Shown here piece after piece: positions 55,699 to 64,000 of a stretch of 64,000 nt of DNA. Below the pieces are notes generated by a model. That model saw nothing but the letters and a program-made list of their open reading frames with translations. It did not search any database and was not told where the DNA came from. The translations under genes and the position numbers were made by a program. The stretch covers positions 217,868 to 281,867 of the forward strand of contig JANWYD010000005.1 in the NCBI GenBank assembly GCA_025057155.1, written 5' to 3'. The stretch is from Chloroflexaceae bacterium. GTDB taxonomy: Bacteria > Chloroflexota > Chloroflexia > Chloroflexales > Chloroflexaceae. The stretch's first letter is position 1; every line of letters starts with the position of its first letter.

Positions 55699-58503
55699 AT
55701 GATAAGGATCGAAGACATGCGACGGGCCTATCAGCGCCCGGTGGCCGAAGTGCTCGCGGCGCTGGGGGTTGACCCTGCGCGCGGATTGGACCCCGCTGAA
55801 GCCCGGGCGCGTTTCGAGCGCTACGGGCGCAACGAGTTGCCCGAGGCCCCGCCGCCGCCCCTCTGGCTGCGTTTTCTGGCCCAGTTTCGCGATCCGTTGA
55901 CCGGGTTGCTGCTGGCGGCCACGCTGATTTCATTCGCGGTCTGGCTGATCGAGCGTGCCGATCCGCTCCCCTTCGAAGCCCTGACCATCCTGGCCATCGT
56001 GCTGCTGAACGGTGTGCTGGGATTCGTGCAGGAGAGCCGCGCCGAGCAGGCCGTGGCGGCCCTGCGTGTTCTGGCCGCGCCTCAGGCCCGCGTGCTGCGC
56101 GGCGGGCGCCCACAGACGATTCCTGCCGCCGAGGTTGTGCCTGGCGATATTTTGCTGATCGAAGAGGGCGATACCGTGCCTGCGGATGCCCGCATTATCG
56201 AGTCGATCGCCCTGCGGGTTGCCGAGGCGGTGCTGACCGGCGAAAGCGCCAGCGTCAGTAAGGACAGCGACCCGATCAAGGCTGAGGTGACCCTCCCTGA
56301 CCGCCACAATATGCTCTTTAGCGGCACGGCGGTGGCTTCGGGCCGGGGGCGCGCCGTGGTGACCGCCACCGGCCAGCACACTGAAATTGGCAAGATCGCC
56401 GGCACGCTGCAACACACCGAGAGTGAACCAACGCCGTTGCAGAACGAACTGGCGCGGGTGGGCCGCTTTCTCGGCGCCGCAGTGATCGCCATTGCCGTGG
56501 TGATGAGCGTAACGCTGATCCTGGTCAGTGGCGCCCGACGCCTGGGTGATCTGGTGGACGTGCTGATCCTGGGAGTCAGCCTGGCGGTCGCAGCCGTGCC
56601 TGAGGGGCTGACCGCGATCACCACGATTGTGCTCTCCCTGGGCATGCAGCGCATGGCCGGGCGCAACGTGATCGTCCGCAGGCTCGCGTCGGTCGAAACG
56701 CTCGGCTCGACCACGGTGATTTGCACGGACAAGACTGGCACGCTCACCCGCAATGAGATGACCGTGCGGGCTGTGGTAACCCCCAGCGGCCGGGTGAGTC
56801 TCGACGCGGAAGGCGAAGGGACGGGAGGGACGCTGAACATAGATGGCCGGCCCATGAGCGATCCGGCGCTGCGGGAGGAGGTGCGGAAGGCGCTGCGCGC
56901 GGCCCATATGGCCAACAATGCGCGGCTGGTTCAAGAGAACGGGCGCCTGGTCATTCGCGGCGACCCGACTGAGGGCGCCTTGCTGCTGGCGGCGCGCCGG
57001 GTGGGCCTGACCGACGATGAGTTGGATGAGCGGTTTCCGCGGGTGGGCGAGGTGCCCTTCACCTCGGAGCGTAAGCTGATGAGCACCGCCCACGTTGACC
57101 AGGAGAAGGAGCGCCTGATCGTCTTCACCAAAGGCGCGCCTGATATTCTACTGGCCCGCTGCGACTATGAACGTGTCGGGCTGGAGGGAGAGGTGCGTTC
57201 ATTAACTGCGGAACGCCGGCGCGAGATCCTGGCCTGCATCGAGGAACTGGCCGACCAGGCCCTGCGCACCCTCGGAGTGGCCTACCGCACGCTGGCGCGC
57301 GACGCGGCCAGCGGCCAGTTCAGTGAGGACGTCGAACGGTCGCTGGTCTTCCTGGGGGTGCTGGGGCTGATTGACCCGCTGCGCCCCGAGGCGCGCCAAT
57401 CGGTAGCGCAGGCGAAACGGGCGGGCATCCGCCCGATTATGATCACCGGCGACCATCCGCGCACCGCCGCCGCCATCGCCGCCGAGGCTGGCATCGGCGC
57501 GCCTGGCCAGTCGGCGATGACCGGCAGCGCCTTGCAGCAGATGGACGACGCTGAACTTCGGCGCGTTCTGGGCGCGTGTTCGGTCTTTGCGCGGGTGGCC
57601 CCGGAACACAAGTTGCGCCTGGTGCGGGCGCTCAAAGCTGACGGCGCGATCGTGGCCATGACCGGTGACGGGGTCAATGATGCCCCGGCGCTCAAGGCGG
57701 CAGACATCGGTGTGGCCATGGGCATTACCGGCACCGATGTGAGCAAGGGCGCCGCCGATATGATCCTGACCGACGACAATTTCGCCTCCATCGTCGCAGC
57801 GGTGGAGGAGGGCCGTTCGATCTTTGCCAACATTCAGAAGTTTCTGCGCTACCTGCTTTCCTCAAACATCGGCGAAGTGCTGACGATGTTCGGCGGAGTG
57901 ACGCTGGCGTCCGTGATCGGGTTGACGCACGGCGAGGGCACGCTACTGGTGGCGCCCCTGCTGGCCACGCAGATCCTCTGGATCAACCTGCTGACCGACG
58001 CCGCGCCCGCTCTGGCCCTGGGTCTCGAACCGGCCGACCCGCAGGTGATGGAGCGTCCGCCCCGCGACCCCCGCACGCCGGTGATCACCAGGCAGATGTG
58101 GTTCAACATTTTTTTTGCGGGCTTGATTATGGCCGTCGGCACCCTGGCGGTGATGGATGCGGCCCTTCCCGGCGGCCTGATTGCCGGGACAGGGGATCTG
58201 GCCTATGCCCAGACGATGAGCTTCACCACCCTGGTGTTGTTCCAGTTGTTTAACGTCCTGAATGCCCGTTCAGATGAGCGGAGCGCCTTTTACCGCTTTT
58301 TCGGCAACCCCTGGTTGTGGGGCGCGGTGGGGCTGTCGTTCGTGTTGCAGGCGCTGGTGGTGTACCTGCCCGCCCTGCAGCGGCCGTTCAATACCGTGCC
58401 GCTGAGCCTGAACGACTGGGTGGTCTGTGTGGGAGTCGCCAGCAGCGTGCTCTGGCTGGGAGAGGCGCGCAAGCTCATCGCGCGGCTGCGGCGACAAGGG
58501 TAG
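55699..58503 (+). CDS. P2-type cation-transporting ATPase (calcium-pump-like)
   Basis: A 934-aa membrane pump with the cation N-terminal domain (AYQRPVAEVLAALGVDPARGLDPAEARARFERYGRNELPE), TGES (residues 180-183), the M4 motif VAAVPEGL, the phosphorylation motif ICTDKTGTLTRNE (Asp344), KGAPDILLARC, GDHPRTAAAIAAEAGI and MTGDGVNDAPALKAADIGVAMGITGTDVSKGAADMILTDDNF. Six C-terminal helices include the M5/M6 region NIGEVLTMFGG and ILWINLLTDAAPALALGLEP; the NLLTDAAPAL segment resembles Ca2+-ATPases of bacteria and SERCA, and the PEGL in M4 agrees. It probably exports Ca2+ at the expense of ATP. The 3' end overlaps the convergent alpha/beta hydrolase gene by 29 bp. Confidence 0.95.
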   Translation: MIRIEDMRRAYQRPVAEVLAALGVDPARGLDPAEARARFERYGRNELPEAPPPPLWLRFLAQFRDPLTGLLLAATLISFAVWLIERADPLPFEALTILAIVLLNGVLGFVQESRAEQAVAALRVLAAPQARVLRGGRPQTIPAAEVVPGDILLIEEGDTVPADARIIESIALRVAEAVLTGESASVSKDSDPIKAEVTLPDRHNMLFSGTAVASGRGRAVVTATGQHTEIGKIAGTLQHTESEPTPLQNELARVGRFLGAAVIAIAVVMSVTLILVSGARRLGDLVDVLILGVSLAVAAVPEGLTAITTIVLSLGMQRMAGRNVIVRRLASVETLGSTTVICTDKTGTLTRNEMTVRAVVTPSGRVSLDAEGEGTGGTLNIDGRPMSDPALREEVRKALRAAHMANNARLVQENGRLVIRGDPTEGALLLAARRVGLTDDELDERFPRVGEVPFTSERKLMSTAHVDQEKERLIVFTKGAPDILLARCDYERVGLEGEVRSLTAERRREILACIEELADQALRTLGVAYRTLARDAASGQFSEDVERSLVFLGVLGLIDPLRPEARQSVAQAKRAGIRPIMITGDHPRTAAAIAAEAGIGAPGQSAMTGSALQQMDDAELRRVLGACSVFARVAPEHKLRLVRALKADGAIVAMTGDGVNDAPALKAADIGVAMGITGTDVSKGAADMILTDDNFASIVAAVEEGRSIFANIQKFLRYLLSSNIGEVLTMFGGVTLASVIGLTHGEGTLLVAPLLATQILWINLLTDAAPALALGLEPADPQVMERPPRDPRTPVITRQMWFNIFFAGLIMAVGTLAVMDAALPGGLIAGTGDLAYAQTMSFTTLVLFQLFNVLNARSDERSAFYRFFGNPWLWGAVGLSFVLQALVVYLPALQRPFNTVPLSLNDWVVCVGVASSVLWLGEARKLIARLRRQG

Positions 58504-59332
58504 CGCGCTCGACGCCGGCAAGGAAACCCAGCAGCAGGCCATGGAAGGCGCGCGCCGCCTCGATCTGGGGGAAGTGGCCGCAGCGCGGGAATACGACCAG
58601 GCGCGCGCCGGGAATGGCCAGCGCCCGCTGACTGGTCTCCAGGGGAAAGACCTGATCGGCTTCGCCCCAGACCAACAGGGTAGGCGCGCGCAGTTCGCCA
58701 AGGCGGTCGCGGAGGCCGGTGCGCCCCAGGTCGGTGGCGTCGTAGCGACGGCTGAGGGCGGTTAGAGCGCGGCGGTTATCGGCGCCGATGAGGGCCGCCC
58801 GGCCCCGTTCGAGGATCTCGGCGGTGAGGTGGCGTTCAGGGGCGTAGAAAGCGGCGCTGAGCATGGCCCGCACCACTGCCGGCCGGGCGGAGAGCCAGAG
58901 CAACGCCGGGCCGACGAGCGGCCAGCCGCCGGCCCGTGTCAGGGGCGAGGGTTCGCTGAAGCCGTCGCTATCCACCAGGGTGAGGCTGCGCACGGCGGAG
59001 GGGTGCAGCAGGGCCGTGGCGATGGCGTATTTGCCTCCCATCGAGTGGGCCACTATGTGCGCTGCTCCCATACCGAGGCGCTCGATCAGCCGGGCATAGA
59101 GCCGGGCCGACAGTTCCAGCGAGTAGGGCGCGTCGGCGGGTTTATCGGAGCGCCCGAAGCCCAACCCGTCAACGGCGATGGCGCGATACCCTGCCCGCGC
59201 CAGCAGCCGGCCCGTCGGGCGCCACTCTTCAGATGAGCCGGCAAAGCCGTGCAGCAATAGCACGGCGGGGCCGTGACCGGCTTCGAGCAGGTGCAGCCGG
59301 TAGCCGTCAATGGTGATAAACTGGCTGTGCAT
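58475..59332 (-). CDS. Alpha/beta-fold hydrolase
   Basis: A 285-aa cytosolic hydrolase. The oxyanion-hole segment VLLLHGFAGSSEEW, the nucleophile elbow IVAHSMGGKYAIA, LLVWGEADQVFPL with the catalytic Asp and FPRCGHFPQIE with the catalytic His are all present, so it should be active. A cap domain lies between about 130 and 205. The substrate cannot be deduced; similar proteins hydrolyse esters, epoxides or C-C bonds. ATG 59332 is chosen over the longer frame, which runs into repeat-rich sequence. It is convergent with, and overlaps, the P-type ATPase gene. Confidence 0.93.
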   Translation of the reverse strand: MHSQFITIDGYRLHLLEAGHGPAVLLLHGFAGSSEEWRPTGRLLARAGYRAIAVDGLGFGRSDKPADAPYSLELSARLYARLIERLGMGAAHIVAHSMGGKYAIATALLHPSAVRSLTLVDSDGFSEPSPLTRAGGWPLVGPALLWLSARPAVVRAMLSAAFYAPERHLTAEILERGRAALIGADNRRALTALSRRYDATDLGRTGLRDRLGELRAPTLLVWGEADQVFPLETSQRALAIPGARLVVFPRCGHFPQIEAARAFHGLLLGFLAGVERATLVAAAAR

Positions 59333-59482
59333 GGGTGGAGGATTCGCTCTCGGGGGGTTGGTTTCATCTCGTTCTATTAGATTGTACCAGATGCCTATAG
59401 GCGTTCGCCTCCCAACACGGGACGAAACGAGGCGTTCCTGGGAGGCCATGCCCTACCAGATCCTCCCCTCAGGCAGGGGCGT

Positions 59483-59510
59483 GGGGAAACCCGGTTTCCC
59501 CATCCCCCTC
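59483..59510. repeat. Dispersed palindromic repeat family B, consensus-like copy
   Basis: GGGGAAACCCGGTTTCCCC is a near-perfect palindrome followed by the ATCCCCCTC tail. It is in the 337-bp gap 59333-59669, which also carries an inverted family A copy at 59533-59569. No gene in this gap is supported. Confidence 0.7.
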
Positions 59511-59532
59511 TGATCGGCGTTGGGACGCCGCT

Positions 59533-59569
59533 CCTCACCCTCTCCCGCCTCGCTGCGCTTGGTGTCCCC
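59533..59569 (-). repeat. Dispersed intergenic repeat, family A, diverged inverted copy
   Basis: Read on the minus strand it gives CAGCGAGGCGGGAGAGGGTGAGG, close to the tail half of the copies at 76-110 and 18888-18922. Confidence 0.55.
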
Positions 59570-59623
59570 TCCCTCTCTACCGCAGGGGGAGAGGCAGGAG
59601 GCCGGGGGGGTGAGGACCAACTA

Positions 59624-59632
59624 TGTTACAAT
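59624..59632 (+). promoter_or_regulatory. Extended -10 element (TGTTACAAT)
   Basis: TGT-TACAAT lies 37 bp before ATG 59670. No -35 hexamer is seen, which is usual for extended -10 promoters. It favours 59670 over ATG 59631 as the start of the helicase-like gene, because 59631 falls inside the promoter. Confidence 0.45.
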
Positions 59633-59669
59633 GGTTGTCATAACGCGCGCGAATGCACCGACGTTTGTT

Positions 59670-62378
59670 ATGGACGACCTGATCGAAGTGCTCCACACCC
59701 TTGCCCGGCAACGGGGCCGCGAGGCTGCCCCGCTGATCGCCGTGCGCCGCTTTCCGGCCCGCGACGGCGCGCGGGTCAGCCATCTGCCGGTAGACGCGCG
59801 GCTGGAGCAGGCCTGGGTGGTGGCTACCGGCGCGCCATTTCGCCCGCACCAGGCCCCGGCTCTCTCGGCGTTGCGCCGCGGCGAACCGGTGGCGTTGCAG
59901 GGCGGTCCCTCGGCCCGGCGCACATTGCCCCTTCTGGTTGCCGACTGGCTGCGCGAGGCCGGGCCGGGCACGGTGCTGGCGCTCGCGCCCGATGAGGCGG
60001 CGGGCGAGGAACTGCGCGACAACCTTGAGAAGTTGCTCCGTCAGGCGCATCCCTCGCTGCGAGTAGGGGTGGCCTGGGGCAGCGCGTCGCGGGCGGCGGC
60101 GAGCGCCCAGGTGGTCATCGCCACGCCCGCCACTCTCCACGAGCGCCTGTTGCGCTTCCACGGGCGGGCCTGGACGGCCTTCTGGTCCAGACTGGGACTG
60201 ATCGCCCTCGCCGATGCGCAGCGGTATGCCGGCCTTGCCGCCATCCATCTGGCGGGGTTGCTCAGGCGCGCGCGGCGGCTGGCCGGCGGACCGCAGCCGC
60301 CGCGCCTGGTGGCCACGCTCGCTCCGGTGCTGGGGGCCGCCGAGGCCCTGGCAGCGATCAGCGGCGATGCCTGGCGGGTGATCGCCGCCGATGACATGCC
60401 TCGTCCCGCGTCCGCGCTGGCTCTCTGGCGCGCTCCGGCTGAGCGCGCGCGCGAGGCGGCGATGCTGGCCCTGGGACTGGCGCAGGCCCGTGCCCGTGTG
60501 CACCTGATCGCCGCGCCGTTCGAGGCGCCTCTGCTGCGCGGAATGATCGGCCTCGATCTGCCTGAGGTGAGTGTCGGCGCCGCGCCCCGGCCAGCGGACG
60601 CGCAGATCATCTGCGGCGTTGATTGCGCTGCCGCCAGTCTGCGGCTATGTCTGGAGAGCGCGGCCCTGACCGTCCTGCTGCTTGGGGATGAGCCTGCCGA
60701 GCGTGCTCTGACCCGTTTCGGCGAGCACGGCGACCACGCCGGGGCCGGTGTTGCCGAAAAACCTGTGCCGCTTATCGAAACGCTGCCCCACTGGATCGCC
60801 GCTCCGGTTAATGCCTATGTGGAGGCCCAGCACCTGGTCTGCGCGGCCTCGGAGTACCCGCTAGGCGCGGCGGAAGTGGCCGCCTGGGGAGCGGAGTCGC
60901 TCGTGGCGCGTCTCGAACGCAACGGGATGCTGGTGCAACTCCCTGATGCCGAGCCACTCTGGCAGCCCGGCCCGGCTGCTCAGGACCCCTACGCCGACTT
61001 TGATCTCCAGGCTGCGGCGACTGCGCCGGTCAGCATCCGCGATGAGCGGGGCGCTGCACTGGGAACGCTGAGTCTGGACGCCTTCGACCGCTGGGGCTTT
61101 CCCGGCGCCGCTCTGCCGCCCCTGCGCGGCGGTTACCGGGTACGCGAGCGCGATGAGGCCCGCCTGACCCTCACCCTGCATAGCGTACCCGAAGCGCGCC
61201 GCACGCTCCCGCTGCGCCGCTGCACAGTGCAGGTGCGCGATCGTCTCGACCAGCGCCTGATCCGCGGTCAGAGCGTGGCCTGGGGCCGGGTGGTGGTGGA
61301 TGAAGAGGTCTATGGCTTTCAGCATATCAATCCCGGCGCCGCGGTGGAGGAGCAGCGCTTCGAGCCGCCCCTGGCGGCTCGCTGGAGCGCCCCGGCGCTG
61401 TGGATCGATCTGCCCATGGCGCTCAACGCCGAACGGCAACAGCCGGGCTGGTCGCTGGTGGCCGCGCTGCCCCTGCTGACCCTCGCCAGTGCGAACGATC
61501 TTGTGCCCGCCTACGATGCCGAGGCGCAGCGGCTCTACTTCGTAGACGCCCAGCCGGGAGGCAACGGCCTCGCCGCCTGGCTCTTCGAGGTCCTCGAAGC
61601 TGTTTTGCCAACCGCCTACGAAGTGGCGCTGAACGGACGCGTCGATCCGTTGCTAAAAACGGCCGCCCGGGCCGATATGGACTGGATGCTGGCGCTGCTG
61701 GGTGGAGTGACGCCGGCGCCGGTCGAACGATCTCGCGAACCGGTCACGCCCGAGTTGCCCCTGCGACACGAAGCGCCCCGCCACGAGGCCCCGTTCGCCG
61801 CGACGACCCCGGTGGAGGCGTCACTGATCTGGTCCGAGCCGCAGGCGCCGGATAAGCCTCCCCCGCGGCGCAAGGCGACCCGCGCGGGCGCCGCCGCCTC
61901 GGAGAGAGCGACGCCGGAAGGACCGGATCAACGGCCCGCGCCGCGGCGGCGCGAGTCGTCGGCCTCCGCCGCGCGGGAGGAGCGTCCGGCGCGGCGCAAA
62001 GCCCCATCTGCGCCGCCGGAGGCGTCCACGGATCGACGCCAGCCGCCTCCGCCGGCGCCCTCTGCCAGCGAGGAGGCTGTGCCACCCGTCACGGCCGATC
62101 CCGCCGAACTGGCGGCGCGGTTGCGCGCGATGCGCGCCCAACGCCAGCAAGGGGGCGCTCCGCGGGCGCCAGGACCGGTGTCGGGTGGCGAGCCACGCTT
62201 CCGCCCCGGGGATAGCATTGTCTGCGTCCCCCATGGGCCTGGCACGGTGGTGGCGAGCCGGGTTGAAGACGGGCGCGAGATTCTGCGGGTTCGGTTCGCT
62301 GGCCTTGGCGAGTTGATGGTTGACGCCTCGGTGAACCTGGTGCGCCTGGCCGAGGACAATGCGCCGGGCGAAGCGTAG
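59670..62378 (+). CDS. Degenerate MrfA/DUF1998-type helicase-like protein with C-terminal CarD/Tudor-like domain
   Basis: A 902-aa protein. Residues about 45-350 follow the order of a superfamily 2 helicase of the MrfA/YprA type (APFRPHQAPALSALRRGEPVALQGGP), but the Walker A Gly-Lys-Thr is replaced (GGPSARRTL near residue 77) and the DExH box by ADAQ (181-184), so ATP hydrolysis is unlikely. The C-terminal DUF1998-like part has GRVVVDEEVYGFQHINPGA and YFVDAQPGGNGLAAWLFEVLE, but no zinc-binding Cys cluster. A Pro/Arg-rich linker (about 685-840) leads to a small beta barrel (about 843-902: FRPGDSIVCVPHGPGTVVAS, LRVRFAGLGELMVDAS) like CarD or the Tudor end of UvrD. It may be a non-catalytic RNA-polymerase or DNA-repair scaffold. 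ATG 59670 is favoured by the promoter. The carboxylase gene starts 12 bp later. Confidence 0.75.
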   Translation: MDDLIEVLHTLARQRGREAAPLIAVRRFPARDGARVSHLPVDARLEQAWVVATGAPFRPHQAPALSALRRGEPVALQGGPSARRTLPLLVADWLREAGPGTVLALAPDEAAGEELRDNLEKLLRQAHPSLRVGVAWGSASRAAASAQVVIATPATLHERLLRFHGRAWTAFWSRLGLIALADAQRYAGLAAIHLAGLLRRARRLAGGPQPPRLVATLAPVLGAAEALAAISGDAWRVIAADDMPRPASALALWRAPAERAREAAMLALGLAQARARVHLIAAPFEAPLLRGMIGLDLPEVSVGAAPRPADAQIICGVDCAAASLRLCLESAALTVLLLGDEPAERALTRFGEHGDHAGAGVAEKPVPLIETLPHWIAAPVNAYVEAQHLVCAASEYPLGAAEVAAWGAESLVARLERNGMLVQLPDAEPLWQPGPAAQDPYADFDLQAAATAPVSIRDERGAALGTLSLDAFDRWGFPGAALPPLRGGYRVRERDEARLTLTLHSVPEARRTLPLRRCTVQVRDRLDQRLIRGQSVAWGRVVVDEEVYGFQHINPGAAVEEQRFEPPLAARWSAPALWIDLPMALNAERQQPGWSLVAALPLLTLASANDLVPAYDAEAQRLYFVDAQPGGNGLAAWLFEVLEAVLPTAYEVALNGRVDPLLKTAARADMDWMLALLGGVTPAPVERSREPVTPELPLRHEAPRHEAPFAATTPVEASLIWSEPQAPDKPPPRRKATRAGAAASERATPEGPDQRPAPRRRESSASAAREERPARRKAPSAPPEASTDRRQPPPPAPSASEEAVPPVTADPAELAARLRAMRAQRQQGGAPRAPGPVSGGEPRFRPGDSIVCVPHGPGTVVASRVEDGREILRVRFAGLGELMVDASVNLVRLAEDNAPGEA

Positions 62379-62390
62379 CGAGAGGTGGGT

Positions 62391-63938
62391 ATGGCGGAGG
62401 ATCATCTGAAGCGCCTGCGCGCCCTGCGAGAAGCAGCTTTGCTCGGAGGCGGTCCGGAGCGGATGGCGCAGCAGCACGCCCGCGGAAAGGGGACTGCGCG
62501 CGAGCGCCTCGCCCACTTGCTGGATCCTGGCTCGTTTCAGGAACTCGGCACGCTGGCACGGCACCAGATCAGCGACTACGGGTTGGCAACCCAGCGTTAT
62601 CCTGGCGACGGCGTGGTGACCGGCTTTGGCAGCATCAACGGCCGGCGGGTGGCTGTCTACGCGCAGGATTTCACCGTCCTGGGCGGCTCATTCTCCGAGG
62701 TGCAGGCGCGCAAGATCACCCGCCTGATGGATCTGGCGACCGAGAGCGGCATTCCGATCATCGGGTTGAACGACTCGGGCGGGGCGCGCATTCAGGAGGG
62801 GGTGCGGTCGCTGGCGGCCTACGGCGAAGTCTTTCTGCGCAATGTGCTCTCCTCAGGCGTGGTGCCGCAGATCTCGCTCATCCTCGGCCCCTGCGCGGGC
62901 GGGGCGGTCTATTCCCCCGCGCTTACCGATTTCGTGATCATGGCTCGCGATGTCGGGTACATGTTTCTCACCGGCCCGGAGGTGATCCGCGCCATTTCGG
63001 GCCGCGAGGTGACGGTGCAGCAGCTCGGCGGGGCCGATGTGCACCACGAGCGCAGCGGGGTGGCTCATCTGGTGGCCGAGAACGAGCGCGCGGCCCTGGA
63101 TCTGGTCAAAACGTTGTTGAGCTACCTGCCGCAGAACAATGCGGAGGATCCGCCCCGCCAGCCCTCCGGCGATCCGCCGGAGCGTATGGACGCGGCGCTT
63201 GACACCCTGGTTCCCGCAGATGAACGGAGCAGCTACGATATGCACCTGGTGATCGAGCGCATCGTTGACCAGGGGAGCTTTCTGGAATTGCAGCCCGCCT
63301 ACGCCGCCAATGCCATCATCGGCTTCGCCCGCCTGAACGGCTACGCTGTAGGCGTTGTCGCCAATAATCCGGCGGTGCTGGCGGGGGTGCTCGACATTAA
63401 CTCCTCGGACAAGATCGCCCGCTTTGTGCGGATCTGCGACGCCTACAACCTGCCGGTGATCACCCTGGTGGACTGTCCGGGCTACCTGCCGGGGATCGAG
63501 CAGGAGTACGGCGGCGTGATCCGGCACGGGGCGAAGATCATCTATGCGTATGCCGGGGCGACTGTGCCGAAACTCTCAGTGATTGTGCGGAAGGCAATCG
63601 GCGGGGCCTACATTGCCCTGAGCAGCAAGCAGATGCGTTCGGACATGAATTTCGCCTGGCCTACGGCCCAGATTGCGGTGATGGGCGCTGAAGGAGCGGC
63701 GCGGATACTCTGGCGCGAGGAGTTGCGGCGCGCCGCCGATCCGGCGGCGCTGGAGCAGCAGTTCATCGCCGAGTACCGCGAACGCTTCTTCAATCCCTAC
63801 CACGCCGCCGATCTGGGACAGATTGACGAAATTATTGAACCGCGCGAAACGCGCCCGCGCCTCATTCGCGCCCTGGAGATCCTGCGCACCAAGGTGCAGC
63901 AGAATCCGGCGCGGAAGCATGGCCTGTATCCGTCGTGA
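62391..63938 (+). CDS. Acyl-CoA carboxylase carboxyltransferase subunit beta (propionyl-CoA carboxylase-like)
   Basis: A 515-aa carboxyltransferase that moves CO2 from biotin to acetyl- or propionyl-CoA. KGTARERLAHLLDPGSFQELG, VAVYAQDFTVLGGSFSEVQARKI, IIGLNDSGGARIQEGVRSLAAYGEVFLRN, LGPCAGGAVYSPALTDFVIM, HHERSGVAHLVAENERAAL and the second half with AYDPxxx-like AYAGATVPKLSVIVRKAIGGAYIALSSKQMRSD and FAWPTAQIAVMGAEGAARI are all present; both N and C crotonase-fold halves are complete. In Chloroflexales the enzyme serves the 3-hydroxypropionate bicycle and also fatty acid synthesis. It is 12 bp downstream of the helicase-like gene and likely co-transcribed with it. The biotin carboxylase subunit is not in the window. 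GTGGGT/GAGAGG precedes the ATG at 62391. Confidence 0.97.
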   Translation: MAEDHLKRLRALREAALLGGGPERMAQQHARGKGTARERLAHLLDPGSFQELGTLARHQISDYGLATQRYPGDGVVTGFGSINGRRVAVYAQDFTVLGGSFSEVQARKITRLMDLATESGIPIIGLNDSGGARIQEGVRSLAAYGEVFLRNVLSSGVVPQISLILGPCAGGAVYSPALTDFVIMARDVGYMFLTGPEVIRAISGREVTVQQLGGADVHHERSGVAHLVAENERAALDLVKTLLSYLPQNNAEDPPRQPSGDPPERMDAALDTLVPADERSSYDMHLVIERIVDQGSFLELQPAYAANAIIGFARLNGYAVGVVANNPAVLAGVLDINSSDKIARFVRICDAYNLPVITLVDCPGYLPGIEQEYGGVIRHGAKIIYAYAGATVPKLSVIVRKAIGGAYIALSSKQMRSDMNFAWPTAQIAVMGAEGAARILWREELRRAADPAALEQQFIAEYRERFFNPYHAADLGQIDEIIEPRETRPRLIRALEILRTKVQQNPARKHGLYPS

Positions 63939-64000
63939 AACGCTGGCGCCAGTCCTGACAAGGTTGACGCAAAGGCGCGAAGTCGCAGAGTGTTGTGGTG

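Overview
The window looks like a chromosomal segment of a high-GC, probably filamentous phototrophic, member of the Chloroflexota (Chloroflexales: Roseiflexus, Chloroflexus or Oscillochloris type). This rests on gene content and not on a marker-gene search. The pointers are many large multidomain signalling proteins (Ser/Thr kinases, cyclase/AAA/TPR and SARP/MalT hybrids), an Os1348-like NHLP-clan small protein, an acyl-CoA carboxylase beta chain, signal-peptide proteins with a '(I/T)YLPV' motif, and intergenic GATTTTGG-type short repeats. Genes are dense, with no rRNA, tRNA, CRISPR array, phage or intact transposon recognised.

Layout. 0.1-4.7 kb (minus): CapA-like and DUF3160 lipoproteins. 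5.4-10 kb (plus): a tandem-cyclase/AAA/TPR protein with the layout of mammalian soluble adenylyl cyclase, followed 2 bp later by a 72-aa NHLP-clan protein. 10-18 kb: leuB, a small conserved protein, a MalT/SARP regulator and a membrane Ser/Thr kinase, the last two in tandem. 18-26.5 kb: an orphan protein resembling the C-terminal specificity part of type II DNA methylases, a class A PBP with PASTA domain, phoU, a glycosidase pseudogene ending in a short-repeat tract, and clpB. 26.7-33.5 kb: a zinc-ribbon/kinase/WD40 protein, comEA, pyk, an extracellular clan-A-type glycosidase (an intact relative of the pseudogene) and a small secreted protein. 33.8-42.6 kb: cobalamin-binding protein, an acidic orphan protein, M61 peptidase with PDZ, P5C dehydrogenase, a beta-lactamase-fold lipoprotein and YccF.

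42.8-50.4 kb holds one tightly packed minus-strand operon: a branched-chain-type ABC importer (livK-H-M-G-F), a DUF1445 hydro-lyase, an IclR regulator and a lipoate-ligase-like protein. Its upstream region carries a near-consensus sigma70 promoter (TTGACG, 17 bp, TATACT) followed by two 10-bp direct repeats 20 bp apart, a plausible autoregulatory IclR operator. 50.4-54.4 kb: a membrane glycosyltransferase and the primary sigma factor, separated by a 26-bp palindrome-bearing tandem array. 54.9-63.9 kb: a PPOX/F420-type flavoprotein, a P2-type Ca-ATPase-like pump overlapping a convergent alpha/beta hydrolase, and a degenerate helicase-like protein lacking Walker A and DExH residues but ending in a CarD/Tudor-like domain, placed 12 bp before the carboxylase gene.

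The most promising items are the cyclase + NHLP-clan pair, the dead helicase fused to a CarD/Tudor-like domain, the importer + DUF1445 + IclR + lipoate-ligase operon, the acidic winged-helix-like/SAM-like orphan, and several families of dispersed palindromic intergenic repeats. All functional statements come from reading the sequence and recalling family features; nothing was searched.
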